From Streptomyces sp. ISL-98 (GTDB lineage Bacteria > Actinomycetota > Actinomycetes > Streptomycetales > Streptomycetaceae), in the NCBI RefSeq assembly GCF_018614055.1, contig NZ_JAGGPB010000043.1, positions 124,001 to 188,000 on the forward strand: 64,000 nt of DNA, read 5' to 3'. Made by a program: the position numbers and the translations under genes. The stretch's first letter is position 1. Every line of letters starts with the position of its first letter. The notes below the pieces were generated by a model. That model worked only from the letters and a program-made list of their open reading frames with translations. It searched no databases and had not been told where the DNA came from. Below are positions 1 to 9,354 of the stretch, piece by piece.

Positions 1-82
1 TGTGGGACACCCCGGGGGTGTTGTCCACGAAGTTGGTGATCAACCAGTTCAGATTCTGCGCCGCCTGGCTCATCGGGCTCAC
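1..82 (-). CDS. cvnB: Roadblock/LC7 protein CvnB of a second conservon (partial, 5' end only)
   Basis: Only the first 27 codons are in the window; the gene runs off the left edge. The visible N-terminus (MSPMSQAAQ, then NLNWLITNF) matches the complete CvnB at 4703-5125 residue for residue. The GTG start at 82 lies one base after the cvnA stop (TAG, T, GTG), with AGGAG seven bases upstream inside the cvnA end, so the two are translationally coupled. An in-frame ATG nine bases further in is too far from that site. CvnB proteins are roadblock-fold partners of the CvnD GTPase in membrane signalling complexes. At DNA level, positions 1-81 differ from 5044-5124 at only two bases, which suggests recent duplication or gene conversion. 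Confidence 0.9.
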   Translation of the reverse strand, partial: MSPMSQAAQNLNWLITNFVDNTPGVSH

Positions 83-83
83 A

Positions 84-3000
84 CTAACGCTCCTGGTTGT
101 AGGTGTTGCCGTGGCCACCGTGCTGATCGTAAGTGGCCGCTGTGTTCGTGTCCGTTCCCGCGTTGCGTCCCTGCTGGACACCGCGCCGCAGGTTGCTCAA
201 CCTGCCGCGCACGTCCTCAGGAGCACGGGAGACCTGGGGGCCGCCCTGCGGAGTCTGCTCCGCGGTGCCCTCGACCAGATTGGCCTTGGGAACTCGCCGG
301 GGAAGACCGGAGGAGGTGACTCCGCCTGCCTTGGGCTCGCGGAGCTTCTCCGCCCGCTGCCAGCGCTCGTCGTTCGACGAACGCCAGTCGTCTGTACCGC
401 TGCCGCTGCTGCCGTTTCCGTCGCCGTTCTGCTGCGCGTCCTGCTGCGGCATGTCCTGCTGCTGCGGCTGTGCGGTGACGGGGTGCTGCGCCGCGCCCTG
501 TCCGGCGGACTCGCCGGCGGGCTGCCAGTGCTGCTGACCGCCGCGGCGCGGAAGGCCCGCATCGGTCAGCGCGGGGCCGGAGGCCGGGGTGGGACCGGGA
601 CGGTCGAAGCCTACGCGCTCCTGGGCGCTTGCGGGAGCGCCCGGCGCAGATTCCGGTTCCGATCCGAACTCGCTTTCGTACGCACCCTGGTAGGAGGTCT
701 CCTCCTGCCAGTTCCCCTGGTGGGAGGGGGCGTCGAACGCCTCTTCGTACTGACCCTGCGCAGCCGCGGGCTCCTGGTACTCGCCCTCCGGATACGCCTG
801 GTACGCCGGGTAGTCGTCGTAACCGCCCTGGTCGTACGCAGGCTGCTCCGGCTGCGCGTACTGCTGCTGCTGACCGGGGTCGGCGCCGTTGTCGTACGAC
901 GCCTGCGGCGCCTCGTCGCGGAACAGCGGACGGTCGCCGGAAGCCTGCGCCTCCAGCTGCGCACGCCGCTCCTCGCGCATCAGCGAGCGGCCGACCGGGT
1001 CCAGGTCACGGGCGTCGTCCGGAACCTCGTACCGCGAGTCGTCGAAGCCGAGCTCGGCCGCGGTGCGCATCGGGGCACTCTCGAAGGACTGCTGCGCGGG
1101 CTCGTAACTCTGCTGCTCGGGAATGATCGAGGAGACCGTGAAGTCGTCCTGCGGCAGTATCTCGCCACCGCCACCGTGGGTGATGGCGTCGGGAAGCATG
1201 ACCAGCGAAGTGGTGCCGGCCTGCTCGCCCGAGGGGCGGAGCTGGACACGGATCCGGTGCCGGTCCGCCAGACGGCCGACCACGAAGAGGCCCATGCGCT
1301 GCGAAACGGCGGCGTCCACGGTCGGCGGGTTCGCCAGCTTGTGGTTGATGTCCGCGAAGTCCTCGGCGGTGAGGCCGATGCCCTTGTCGTGGATCTCGAC
1401 CATGACGCGGCCGTCCGGGAGACGGGTCGCGGTGACACGCACCTTGGTCTGCGGCGAGGAGAACGTGGTGGCGTTCTCCAGCAGCTCGGCCAGCAGGTGC
1501 ACGAGGTCGGTCACGGCCTGGCCGTGAATCTCCGACTCCGGTACGCCGCTGAGCTCGATGCGCTCGTACGACTCCACCTCGGAGGAGGCCGCGCGCAGCA
1601 CGTCGACCAGCGGAACCGGCTGGTTCCAGCGGCGGCCGGGCTCCTCGCCCGCGAGGATGAGGAGGTTCTCGCCGTTGCGGCGCATACGGGTCGCGAGGTG
1701 GTCCAGCTTGAAGAGGTTCTCCAGCTGGTCCGGGTCGGCCTCGTTGTTCTCCAGGTCGGTGATCAGGGTCAGCTGGCCCTCGATCAGGGACTGGTTGCGC
1801 TGCGAAAGGTTGGTGAAGATCGCGTTGACGTTGCCCCGCAGCATGGCCTGCTCGGCGGCGAGCCGGACGGCCTCACGGTGCACCTGGTCGAAGGCGCGGG
1901 CGACCTCGCCGATCTCGTCGACGGTCGTGATCGGGATCGGCTCCACACGGGTGTCGACGCGGCCCGGCTCCGTACGCGAAAGCTGGTCGACCAGCATCGG
2001 CAGGCGCTGCTCGGCGATGCCGAACGCGGCGGTGCGCAGCTGGCGCATCGAGCGGCTCATCTGGCGGGCCATGAGACCGGCCAGGATGACCGCGGTGAGC
2101 ATCGCGATGACCACGATCAGACCGTCGGTGATGGCGTCGGTCTTGGCGTCGGAGGAGATCGCGGCGGCCTCGGTCACGGCCTTGTCGACGAGGTCGTTCT
2201 CGACCTCGGTGTAGCCCTCGAACTTCGCGGTGGAGGCGGCCATCCAGAACTGGGGTGTGACGCCCTTCTGCTTCAGCGTGGAGGGCTTGCCCTGGCCGAT
2301 CTCCTCGGCCATGCCGGCGAAGACCGAGCCGTCCTTGCTCGGCGGGGGCACGAACGGGGCGCCGGCCTGATCGGCCTGCTGCTTGGCGGCGGCGAGCTTC
2401 TTGGCCCCGTCCTCCGCCTTGCCCTTCATGACGCTCTTGAGCTTGTCGGTGTCCTCCTGCGTACCGCCCGACTGGAACTCGGCGAGGGCGATCTGCTCCA
2501 GGTAGTTGTACGAGTTGAAGGCGACCGTCTGCTGCGCGAGCTTCTCCGGCTTGCCGCTCGGGCGGACCAGGAGGTGCGTGCCGATCGAGCGCTGGAGCGA
2601 CGTGGCGGCCTTGGCCAGCTGGACGGCGTAGACCGTACGGCCGTAGGCGGTGATGTTGCCGGTGCCGAGGCCGAGCTCGTTGGACAGCTCCATCAGCGAG
2701 TGCTGGATGCCGACGTAACCCTCTTCGGTCTTCACCGGGTCGAGGGCTTCGGTGTACGCGGCCTTGCGGAGGGCGGGGAGCTTGGGCTCCTCCTTCGCGA
2801 AGAGGCCGAGACGGCGCTCGAGGCCCTGCTTCTCCGGGAGGTCCTTCGTGGCTTCCTGGAAGTTCTTCGCGGCGGCGTCGGTCGTGGCGTACGCCTGGGT
2901 GACCTCCGGGCTGGTCCGCTTGCCCTGGAGGAGTGGTACGGCGGTGAGGTCGCGCTCGTTGAGCAGCGCCTGACCGTACTCGGACGCGGCGCGCACGAGG

Positions 3001-3278
3001 ACGGCGGTCTTCTCGGCGTCCTGCGCTTCCTGCCAGGTGTCGATCGAGCCCTTGACCTGGAAGCCGCCCATGACGAGGCCGACTCCCACGGGTATGAGGA
3101 GGATCGCGTTCAGCCTGGTGGGCACGCGCCAGTTGCGGGGCGCAAATTTGCTGCTGCTGCCGCTGCTCGCGGGGGCGGCAGCGGGCGGGGTCGCGGGCGA
3201 CGCCACTGTGCGCGGCGGCGGGGTGAAGTTGCCCCGCGCCTGCTGCTGCTGTGCGGAGCTCGTGTTGCTACGCCTCAC
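84..3278 (-). CDS. cvnA: Conservon sensor protein CvnA (nitrate/nitrite-sensing-type histidine-kinase-like)
   Basis: 1064 aa from a GTG at 3278; GAGAGG lies 11 nt upstream, the same arrangement as in the paralogue at 8773. A longer in-frame reading to 3524 is possible, but its extra 82 residues look non-coding. Order: low-complexity N-terminus; membrane segment about 56-75; extracellular NIT-like sensor region; membrane segment about 384-403; HAMP; a degenerate H-box (LDHLATRMRRNGENLL, about 525-540); GHKL ATPase with N-box LLAELLENAT (about 595), DKGIGL (about 631) and MGLFVVG (about 662). A Gln/Pro-rich tail of some 350 residues ends in a conserved motif block also found in the other CvnA. 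Family knowledge: CvnA is the sensor of a GPCR-like complex with CvnB, CvnC and CvnD. The absence of a canonical HisKA box makes true kinase activity uncertain. Confidence 0.92.
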   Translation of the reverse strand: MRRSNTSSAQQQQARGNFTPPPRTVASPATPPAAAPASSGSSSKFAPRNWRVPTRLNAILLIPVGVGLVMGGFQVKGSIDTWQEAQDAEKTAVLVRAASEYGQALLNERDLTAVPLLQGKRTSPEVTQAYATTDAAAKNFQEATKDLPEKQGLERRLGLFAKEEPKLPALRKAAYTEALDPVKTEEGYVGIQHSLMELSNELGLGTGNITAYGRTVYAVQLAKAATSLQRSIGTHLLVRPSGKPEKLAQQTVAFNSYNYLEQIALAEFQSGGTQEDTDKLKSVMKGKAEDGAKKLAAAKQQADQAGAPFVPPPSKDGSVFAGMAEEIGQGKPSTLKQKGVTPQFWMAASTAKFEGYTEVENDLVDKAVTEAAAISSDAKTDAITDGLIVVIAMLTAVILAGLMARQMSRSMRQLRTAAFGIAEQRLPMLVDQLSRTEPGRVDTRVEPIPITTVDEIGEVARAFDQVHREAVRLAAEQAMLRGNVNAIFTNLSQRNQSLIEGQLTLITDLENNEADPDQLENLFKLDHLATRMRRNGENLLILAGEEPGRRWNQPVPLVDVLRAASSEVESYERIELSGVPESEIHGQAVTDLVHLLAELLENATTFSSPQTKVRVTATRLPDGRVMVEIHDKGIGLTAEDFADINHKLANPPTVDAAVSQRMGLFVVGRLADRHRIRVQLRPSGEQAGTTSLVMLPDAITHGGGGEILPQDDFTVSSIIPEQQSYEPAQQSFESAPMRTAAELGFDDSRYEVPDDARDLDPVGRSLMREERRAQLEAQASGDRPLFRDEAPQASYDNGADPGQQQQYAQPEQPAYDQGGYDDYPAYQAYPEGEYQEPAAAQGQYEEAFDAPSHQGNWQEETSYQGAYESEFGSEPESAPGAPASAQERVGFDRPGPTPASGPALTDAGLPRRGGQQHWQPAGESAGQGAAQHPVTAQPQQQDMPQQDAQQNGDGNGSSGSGTDDWRSSNDERWQRAEKLREPKAGGVTSSGLPRRVPKANLVEGTAEQTPQGGPQVSRAPEDVRGRLSNLRRGVQQGRNAGTDTNTAATYDQHGGHGNTYNQER

Positions 3279-3543
3279 TCGACCAACAACCTCTCGGCGT
3301 CGGCACCTACGCTGTGCCGTTTTTCGTTCAGGGCCGTACTTACTCGGGAGTTCGACGAATTCCAGCACGTCGAGCGGCTGCCATCCAAACACCCGGAAGC
3401 GCCGATTCCGAGTGGTGTAAGCCTCAGATAAAACGGTCAAAACAGAACGAGCCCCGCCAAAAGGCAGGGCCAATGTGAGCACAGCGGTACCGTGCGAACG
3501 CGTGGGGTGTCCGTGACGGGACAATTCTCTGTCGAAATGTTAT

Positions 3544-3590
3544 GAACAGAGGGGCGGAGAGTGTCAAAGGACACAGTCCGCCCCCTGTTC
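3544..3590 (-). terminator. Likely terminator between the two conservons
   Basis: An imperfect inverted repeat (GAACAGAGGGGCGGA / TCCGCCCCCTGTTC, one base bulged) encloses a second small hairpin, GTGTC-AAAG-GACAC. It lies just 3' of the upstream conservon's cvnD (stop at 3620) and before cvnA of the next conservon. Its position suggests it separates the two units; no long U tract is present. Confidence 0.5.
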
Positions 3591-3619
3591 CGGCCACGAC
3601 AACTGCCGTAGAGCGGCGA

Positions 3620-4201
3620 CTACTTGAGTCGTGCCATCAGAGCGTGCTCCACGAGCGTGATGAGCGCGCTCTTGGCGTCCGCGCGGTGGCGGGCGTCGGT
3701 GGTGATGATGGGGGCGTCGGGGCCGATCTGGAGGGCCTCGCGCACTTCTTCGGGGGTGTAGGGCTGGTGTCCCTCGAAGCCGTTGAGGGCGACGACGAAC
3801 GGCAGGCCGCTGTTCTCGAAGTAGTCGACGGCGGGGAAGCAGTCGGCGAGACGGCGGGTGTCGACCAGGACGACGGCGCCGATGGCGCCCCGTACGAGGT
3901 CGTCCCACATGAACCAGAAGCGGTCCTGACCGGGCGTACCGAAGAGGTACAGGATCAGGTCCTGATCCAGGGTGATACGTCCGAAGTCCATGGCGACGGT
4001 GGTCGTCGTCTTGTCTCCGGTGTGCGTCAGGTCGTCGATACCGGCGCTGGCGCTGGTCATGACGGCCTCGGTGCGCAGCGGGTTGATCTCCGAGACGGCT
4101 CCGACGAACGTGGTCTTGCCCACGCCGAAGCCGCCCGCCACCACGATCTTCGCGGAAGTGGTGGAGCGGGTCGCTCCGCCGCTAGAGCTTCCGAAGTCCA
4201 C
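3620..4201 (-). CDS. cvnD: Conservon Ras-like GTPase CvnD
   Basis: 193 aa, GTG start at 4201. P-loop GGFGVGKTT at about residues 23-31; switch-II-like GTPGQDRF replaces the usual DxxG. The NKxD specificity motif is absent: the equivalent stretch reads VALNGFEG. This divergence is typical of the bacterial MglA/conservon GTPase branch. The start overlaps the end of cvnC by 20 nt, so translation is probably coupled. Family knowledge: CvnD binds and hydrolyses GTP and associates with CvnA, CvnB and CvnC at the membrane. It is the last gene of the complete conservon, with a hairpin downstream. Confidence 0.93.
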   Translation of the reverse strand: MDFGSSSGGATRSTTSAKIVVAGGFGVGKTTFVGAVSEINPLRTEAVMTSASAGIDDLTHTGDKTTTTVAMDFGRITLDQDLILYLFGTPGQDRFWFMWDDLVRGAIGAVVLVDTRRLADCFPAVDYFENSGLPFVVALNGFEGHQPYTPEEVREALQIGPDAPIITTDARHRADAKSALITLVEHALMARLK

Positions 4202-4589
4202 TGAGCACCCTTTCGAGCAGCGTTACATCCGGCGTGCCGCCGGCCTCTCCATTGCCCGGCTGGTGGATCGCCACCATGCCGGCCTCCGCCAGGTCGGCGA
4301 CGAGGATCCGAGCGACACCGAGCGGCATCGAAAGCAGTGCCGAGACTTCCGCCACCGACTTGACCTCGCGGCACAGGTGGCAGATCCGCTGGTGCTCTGG
4401 CAGGAGCGTGGCGAGATGCGCCGGGTCGGCGGTTGTGCTGACCAGTGCCTCTATGGCGAGCTGGTAGCGCGGCCGGGTCCGGCCGCCGGTCATCGCATAA
4501 GGACGTACCAGCGGCTGGTCGCCTTCGTGATCGTACGACGCGTCGAAACGCGCTCCGTACGGATCGCGAGAGGCGGGGGGCGGGGTCAT
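4182..4589 (-). CDS. cvnC: Conservon DUF742 protein CvnC
   Basis: 135 aa from the ATG at 4589, chosen because GGAGG stands 4 nt upstream; an in-frame ATG at 4604 has no ribosome binding site. The sequence has the DUF742 signature: ...YAMTGGRTRP near the N-terminus, then a winged-helix-like region with ICHLCREVKSVAEVSALL and VARILVADLAEAG. CvnC proteins have no known catalytic activity and are thought to bridge the sensor and the GTPase. A gap of about 110 nt separates it from cvnB upstream; it overlaps cvnD downstream. Confidence 0.9.
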   Translation of the reverse strand: MTPPPASRDPYGARFDASYDHEGDQPLVRPYAMTGGRTRPRYQLAIEALVSTTADPAHLATLLPEHQRICHLCREVKSVAEVSALLSMPLGVARILVADLAEAGMVAIHQPGNGEAGGTPDVTLLERVLSGLRKL

Positions 4590-4702
4590 GGATCCTCCGG
4601 GCATGACAGCACGTGGTGTGCGGGCCGTCTGACGGGGCCGGGGTGGGGGGCTGTGCGCGGCCTGAACGGTTTGTTTCTCGGCAAGACCTGGGCGTGCGCG
4701 GC

Positions 4703-5125
4703 CTAGTGGAGCAGACTCCCCTGGAGCTCCGCTCGGAGATCCGGGGTGAGGACGCTGCCGGCACGGTCGACGAGCAGCGCCATCTCGTAGCCGACGAGGC
4801 CGATGTCGCAGTCGGGGTGCGCGAGCACGGCGAGCGAGGAGCCGTCCGAAACGGACATGAGGAAGAGGAAGCCGCGCTCCATCTCGACGACGGTCTGGGT
4901 CACAGCCCCGCCCTCGAAAATCCGGGAAGCCCCCGCGGTCAGCGAGGTCAGGCCGGAGGCCACGGCCGCCAACTGGTCGGCGCGGTCACGCGGGAATCCT
5001 TCGGACATCGCCAGAAGGAGTCCGTCGGCGGAGACCACCACCGTGTGGGACACCCCAGGGGTGTTGTCCACGAAGTTGGTGATCAACCAGTTCAGATTCT
5101 GCGCCGCCTGGCTCATCGGACTCAA
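4703..5125 (-). CDS. cvnB: Conservon roadblock/LC7-domain protein CvnB
   Basis: 140 aa, TTG start at 5125. GGAG lies six bases upstream within the end of cvnA (GGAGCGTTAG then TTG), whereas the in-frame ATG at 5116 would be 15 nt away, so TTG is favoured. One roadblock/LC7 domain covers nearly the whole protein (LNWLITNFVDNTPGVSHTVV, SADGLLLA, DRADQLAAVASGLTSL). Family knowledge: roadblock proteins act as partners or GAPs of MglA-like GTPases; CvnB probably modulates CvnD. Its 5' end is nearly identical to the partial paralogue at 1-82. Confidence 0.93.
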   Translation of the reverse strand: MSPMSQAAQNLNWLITNFVDNTPGVSHTVVVSADGLLLAMSEGFPRDRADQLAAVASGLTSLTAGASRIFEGGAVTQTVVEMERGFLFLMSVSDGSSLAVLAHPDCDIGLVGYEMALLVDRAGSVLTPDLRAELQGSLLH

Positions 5126-8100
5126 CTAACGCTCCTGCTGGTGAGAGGGGTCAATGTTGAAACTGCCGGTCGACGAGCCGCTGCCGGCCTGCCGACCCTG
5201 CTGGATACCCCGACGAAGATTGGTCAGCCGGCCGCGTACGTCGTCAGGCGCACGCGAAACCTGCGGACCGGTCTGGTGGTTCTGCTGCTGCGCGGTTCCG
5301 GGCACCAGATTGGCACGCGGGACGCGACGCGGCAGACCCGAGGTCGTGACACCGCCGGCTGCGGGCTTTTTGACCCGCTCTGCCTGCTTTACGAGTTCGT
5401 CGTTCGGCGAGGTGCGCCAGGTGGCGCCGTTGGTGGCGTTCGTACCGTTGGTGGTGCTGTTCGGGGCACCCGTCTCACGTGCCTGGCCGCGCTGCGGCAT
5501 CGGCGGAGCGATCGGGGCGGACGCGCCGGGCATCTGCTGCGTGGGCCGCCCGGCCTGCTGCTGGGGCTGCTGAGGTACGGCGGGAGCCTGCTGGGCGTCC
5601 TGCTGGAACCAGTTCGACTCAAGCGTGTCGAAGAGCGGCGTACGTCCGTCACCGGGACCGGAGGCGGGCGGCAGCTCGTGCTGCTGCGGCTGCGGAGGCA
5701 GGCTCGCGGCGGGCGGACGCGGCGCCGTGTTCCTGGCGGGCTCGGGGTTCTCCCGGCCGCCACGCCGACGCTGCCCCGCGGGACCGAGCGCCTGGGGGCC
5801 GCCCTGGTTCTGGCCCTGCGGCCGGCCCTGGCCCTGACGACCGTAGGCGCCCGAGGGGTTGGCCGACTGCGGCGCATTGAAGTCCGGCCTCGCGAACTGC
5901 TCGGTGGACGCCGGGTCCTGCGCACCGCGGGCCTCGGGCCGCTCGAACTGACCGGTGGAGCCGCTGCCCTGCGGTACGGGGCCGCGGATGTCGCTGCGCT
6001 CGTACGTGCTGCCCGTGGGCAGCGCCGGCGGCGGCGCGTCGTAGTCCGGCCGCTGGAACTCGGCGGTGGCGCCGGGACCCTGGCGGTCGTCCGCCGAGGG
6101 GCGGGCGTACTGGCCGGAGGTCTCGTCGTGGCCGCGCGGCTGGTCGTTGCCCCAGCTGGTGGCCTGCGGACGCGCCTGGCGCTGCGGGGCCGGGTTGCTG
6201 CCGGGCAGCTCGGGACGCGAGCCGCCGCGGGGCGGCAGCTGCTGCGGCGTACGGCCGCCCTGGTCGCCTGCGCCAGGGCCGCTCTGGAAGCCGCTCTGGC
6301 GTACGTCGGAACGCTCGCGGTTGCCGGCCTGGCGGCCGCCCCCACCGAACATCCCGCCACCCTGGCCGGGCTGACCGCCCTGACCGGAGCCGGGCTGCTG
6401 CCCCTGACCCCCGTCACGGCCGGGCAGAGCCGCACGCGCACCGGGGCTCGCGACCTGGCCGCGGGCACCACCGGAACCGGCGGGGAGCCGTCCGGCAGGC
6501 GCGGGGCCGCCACCGAGACCGGGACGGGCGCCGCCGGCAGACCCGCTGCCGAGCGCACCGGGAGAGTGCGTCTGACGGGCGCCGGGGCCGGCGGGCACTT
6601 GAGGCTGAGCCGCGGCGCCCTGCTTGGCCGGAGCCTTCTTGCCACCCTGCGCGACATCGACGGGCAGCATGACCAGCGCGGTCGTACCACCGGAGTCGGA
6701 CGGACGCAGCTGGATGCGGATGCCGTGTCGCAGGGACAGGCGGCCGACCACGAACAGACCCATGCGGCGCGAGACCGAGACGTCCACGGTGGGCGGCGAG
6801 GCGAGCCGCTCGTTGATCGCCGCGAGGTCTTCCGGCGACAGGCCGATACCGGTGTCGTGGATCTCGACGAGCACGCGCCCGTCGGGCAGCGCGTGACCGG
6901 TGACGCGGACCTTGGTCTGCGGCGAGGAGAACGAGGTGGCGTTCTCCAGCAGCTCGGCGAGGAGGTGCACGAGGTCGTTGACGACGCGGCCGGCGACCTC
7001 GGTGCCGGGCACCGACGACAGCTCGATGCGCTCGTACTGCTCCACCTCGGAGGCGGCGGCACGGAGCACGTCGACCAGGGGAACGGGGCGCGTCCAGCGG
7101 CGGCCGGGCTCTTCACCGGCGAGGACCAGCAGGTTCTCGCCGTTACGGCGCATGCGGGTCGCGAGGTGGTCGAGCTTGAAGAGCGAGGACAGCTGGTCCG
7201 GGTCGGCCTCGCGCGACTCCAGCTCGGAGATGAGCGAGAGCTGACGCTGGATAAGACCCTGCGAACGCCGCGAGAGGTTGGTGAACATCGCGTTGACGTT
7301 GCCTCGCAGCAGCGCCTGCTCTGCGGCCAGTCGGACCGCCTCGCGGTGCACGTCGTCGAAGGCCGCGGCCACTTGGCCGATCTCGTCGCGCGAGTGGACA
7401 CCGACGGACTCCACGGACGTGTCGACGTCCTGCGGGTCGGCCTCGGAGAGCTGCTTGACCAGCTCGGGCAGGCGTTCCTGGGCGACCGTGGTGGCGGTGT
7501 CCTGGAGCCGGCGCAGCGAGCGGATCATGGAGCGGGCCACGACGAACGCGCCGATGAGCGAGACACCGAGGACGAGGACGATCAGCGCACCGTTGAGGAT
7601 GGCGTCCTGCTGCGAGTCCTCGCGCAGCTCACGGGCCTTCTGCTCCATCTCGTCGAGGAGCGTGGCCTCGATCTGCTTCATGGACTGGATCTTGCTGGAG
7701 TTGGCGTCGGTCCAGTCCATGTACGAACGCTTCTGCTGGCTCTTGAGGCCGCCCGGGGTGGAGAGCACCCGCTGCGAGTACTTGTCGGCGGACGCGATGT
7801 CGGGGTTGCCGCTGTCCAGCGGAGCCGTCAGTACATCGGCGTCGCCGTCGTAGACCTGGGCGAACGACTTGCGTGCCGAGTCCTCGCTGTCCATCGCGGA
7901 CTTGGCGTAGAGGCGGTCGCTCTCGTTGAGCTTGCCGGCGTCGCGGTCGTTGGGCGGCAGGGCGGCCGCGATGATCGCGCGCTGGACGGAGGCGTACTCC
8001 TTGGCGGAGGAGAAGGCCGCAAGGGCGCGGGTCCGCTTGATCATCTCCGGGTTGGAGGTCGCCTGCGCCATGTCCTGGGAGAGGCTCAGCAGCGAGTCGA

Positions 8101-8773
8101 TCAGCTGGCTGTAGTTGTTGACCGTCTGCGAGTCGGTCGTGTTGCCCTTGTAGGCGTCCTCGCGGATCTGGCGGATCGACTTCAGCCGTACGGCGATTTC
8201 CAGCAGGCTGACGCGGATGCTCTGAAGGCCCTCGTCGCCCGCTGTGTCGATGTTCTGCGTCCCGCTGATGAACGCGTCCCTGGCCCGGTCGGTCTTGTCC
8301 CGGGGGCTCTTGACCTTGAAGTCGGCGGGGCTGACGCCGTTGGCGAGCGGACCGGCCGACTTTTCGCGCTCCTCCTGGAGCGCGGCGGCGAGCTCGGTCG
8401 CCTGCTTGGTCATCTCGGTCAGCAGCTGCATGTGCTCCAGCTGCTCCATGTTGTTCATGGACTCGTTGATACGCAGCCCACCGAGCGTGGTCGCCGCGAC
8501 CACCGGCAGTGCCAGCAGGGAGACCAGTCGGGTGCTGATGCGCCAGTTGCGCAGGGCTATTCGTGAGCCCGTGGAGACCGGCTCCTTGGCTCTCACCGGA
8601 TTCGCCTGTTCGCCACTGCCCTGAGTCCCGGGGCGAGCGGCACGGTCGCCGCCGTCACCGGCCCCTGTAGGCACCTGGTTCTGGGCGTGCTGGGGCGAGG
8701 ATCCGCGGTCGGTCCCGCCGCGCGGCTCCTGCTCCGCCGCAGCGCTGCCATCCCTCTTGAAACGTCCCTGCAC
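5126..8773 (-). CDS. cvnA: Conservon sensor protein CvnA (probable cvn1 orthologue)
   Basis: 1215 aa from the GTG at 8773 (AGAGG 11 nt upstream, matching the paralogue). A basic/Gln-rich cytoplasmic start is followed by a membrane segment at about 82-99, an extracellular NIT-like sensor domain, a second membrane helix near 391-415, HAMP, a degenerate H-box (LDHLATRMRRNGENLLVL), and a GHKL ATPase with LLAELLENATSF, DTGIGL and MGLFVVGRL. About 500 residues of Gly/Pro/Gln-rich disordered tail follow, ending in the same conserved block as the other CvnA (SGLPRRVP, GPQVSRAP, DVRGRL, NLRRG). The stop codon abuts the cvnB start. Its position near gltX fits S. coelicolor cvn1, from memory. Confidence 0.93.
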   Translation of the reverse strand: MQGRFKRDGSAAAEQEPRGGTDRGSSPQHAQNQVPTGAGDGGDRAARPGTQGSGEQANPVRAKEPVSTGSRIALRNWRISTRLVSLLALPVVAATTLGGLRINESMNNMEQLEHMQLLTEMTKQATELAAALQEEREKSAGPLANGVSPADFKVKSPRDKTDRARDAFISGTQNIDTAGDEGLQSIRVSLLEIAVRLKSIRQIREDAYKGNTTDSQTVNNYSQLIDSLLSLSQDMAQATSNPEMIKRTRALAAFSSAKEYASVQRAIIAAALPPNDRDAGKLNESDRLYAKSAMDSEDSARKSFAQVYDGDADVLTAPLDSGNPDIASADKYSQRVLSTPGGLKSQQKRSYMDWTDANSSKIQSMKQIEATLLDEMEQKARELREDSQQDAILNGALIVLVLGVSLIGAFVVARSMIRSLRRLQDTATTVAQERLPELVKQLSEADPQDVDTSVESVGVHSRDEIGQVAAAFDDVHREAVRLAAEQALLRGNVNAMFTNLSRRSQGLIQRQLSLISELESREADPDQLSSLFKLDHLATRMRRNGENLLVLAGEEPGRRWTRPVPLVDVLRAAASEVEQYERIELSSVPGTEVAGRVVNDLVHLLAELLENATSFSSPQTKVRVTGHALPDGRVLVEIHDTGIGLSPEDLAAINERLASPPTVDVSVSRRMGLFVVGRLSLRHGIRIQLRPSDSGGTTALVMLPVDVAQGGKKAPAKQGAAAQPQVPAGPGARQTHSPGALGSGSAGGARPGLGGGPAPAGRLPAGSGGARGQVASPGARAALPGRDGGQGQQPGSGQGGQPGQGGGMFGGGGRQAGNRERSDVRQSGFQSGPGAGDQGGRTPQQLPPRGGSRPELPGSNPAPQRQARPQATSWGNDQPRGHDETSGQYARPSADDRQGPGATAEFQRPDYDAPPPALPTGSTYERSDIRGPVPQGSGSTGQFERPEARGAQDPASTEQFARPDFNAPQSANPSGAYGRQGQGRPQGQNQGGPQALGPAGQRRRGGRENPEPARNTAPRPPAASLPPQPQQHELPPASGPGDGRTPLFDTLESNWFQQDAQQAPAVPQQPQQQAGRPTQQMPGASAPIAPPMPQRGQARETGAPNSTTNGTNATNGATWRTSPNDELVKQAERVKKPAAGGVTTSGLPRRVPRANLVPGTAQQQNHQTGPQVSRAPDDVRGRLTNLRRGIQQGRQAGSGSSTGSFNIDPSHQQER

Positions 8774-9354
8774 TAGCGTCGCAACCTCTGGACCAGGCGT
8801 TCCCCCGCGTGAACGGCGGAACGGTGTCGAGTCGTGGGGCACCGAGCGGCCCCATGGGTGGTCGTGAGTGACCGGCGCTTCTCCCCTTCCCGCCGCCACT
8901 CGGCGCTGCGTTGCGCCCTGTGCGCCGGCTGGAATCTGAAATCTCGCGGCGGTCCGGGGAATTCCAGCACAGTGCCGGATCTCCAACAAGGGCCGGGCAC
9001 GAGGCCGTGACGTGAGTGACACCGTGTAAGTGTTGCGTAACAAGGCGTAGAAAGTGTTCAGGGGTAAAAAGGGCATAAGCCAACGAGTCGCTTAGGGGCG
9101 GGGGGTGTCCCAGTCCTGATGATCAGGAGCGGAATGATGCCTTCAGTGGCGGAATGTCCGGTTCATGAACCCACCGAGGTTGTCCGAATTGGCCGTTATG
9201 CCCGCCATCTCGTGAGGAAACTCACACACTGTTCTTGTCTGCTTCACATCTTTGCCGGGGAACCGGATGTTTAGCCTGACGCTTTACAGGGATGGCGAAT
9301 CCGACAATCAGAGCGCCCAAGATGGCGCCCGTACCGACAGGGCCCGAACACCAG
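8774..9354. other. Intergenic region between cvnA and a rightward small gene
   Basis: About 580 nt without a convincing gene. It must hold the leftward conservon promoter and possibly the rightward promoter for the small gene at 9355. The in-frame leftward extension of cvnA to 9076 has poor codon character. A leftward ORF at 9222-9500 contains one hydrophobic stretch but is antisense to a better-supported gene. No clear consensus promoter could be assigned. Confidence 0.4.

Noticed and set aside
8774..9076. Extension of cvnA to an upstream start at 9076
   Set aside because: The paralogue shows a matching GTG with the same upstream GAGAGG at the shorter start, and the extra region lacks coding character.
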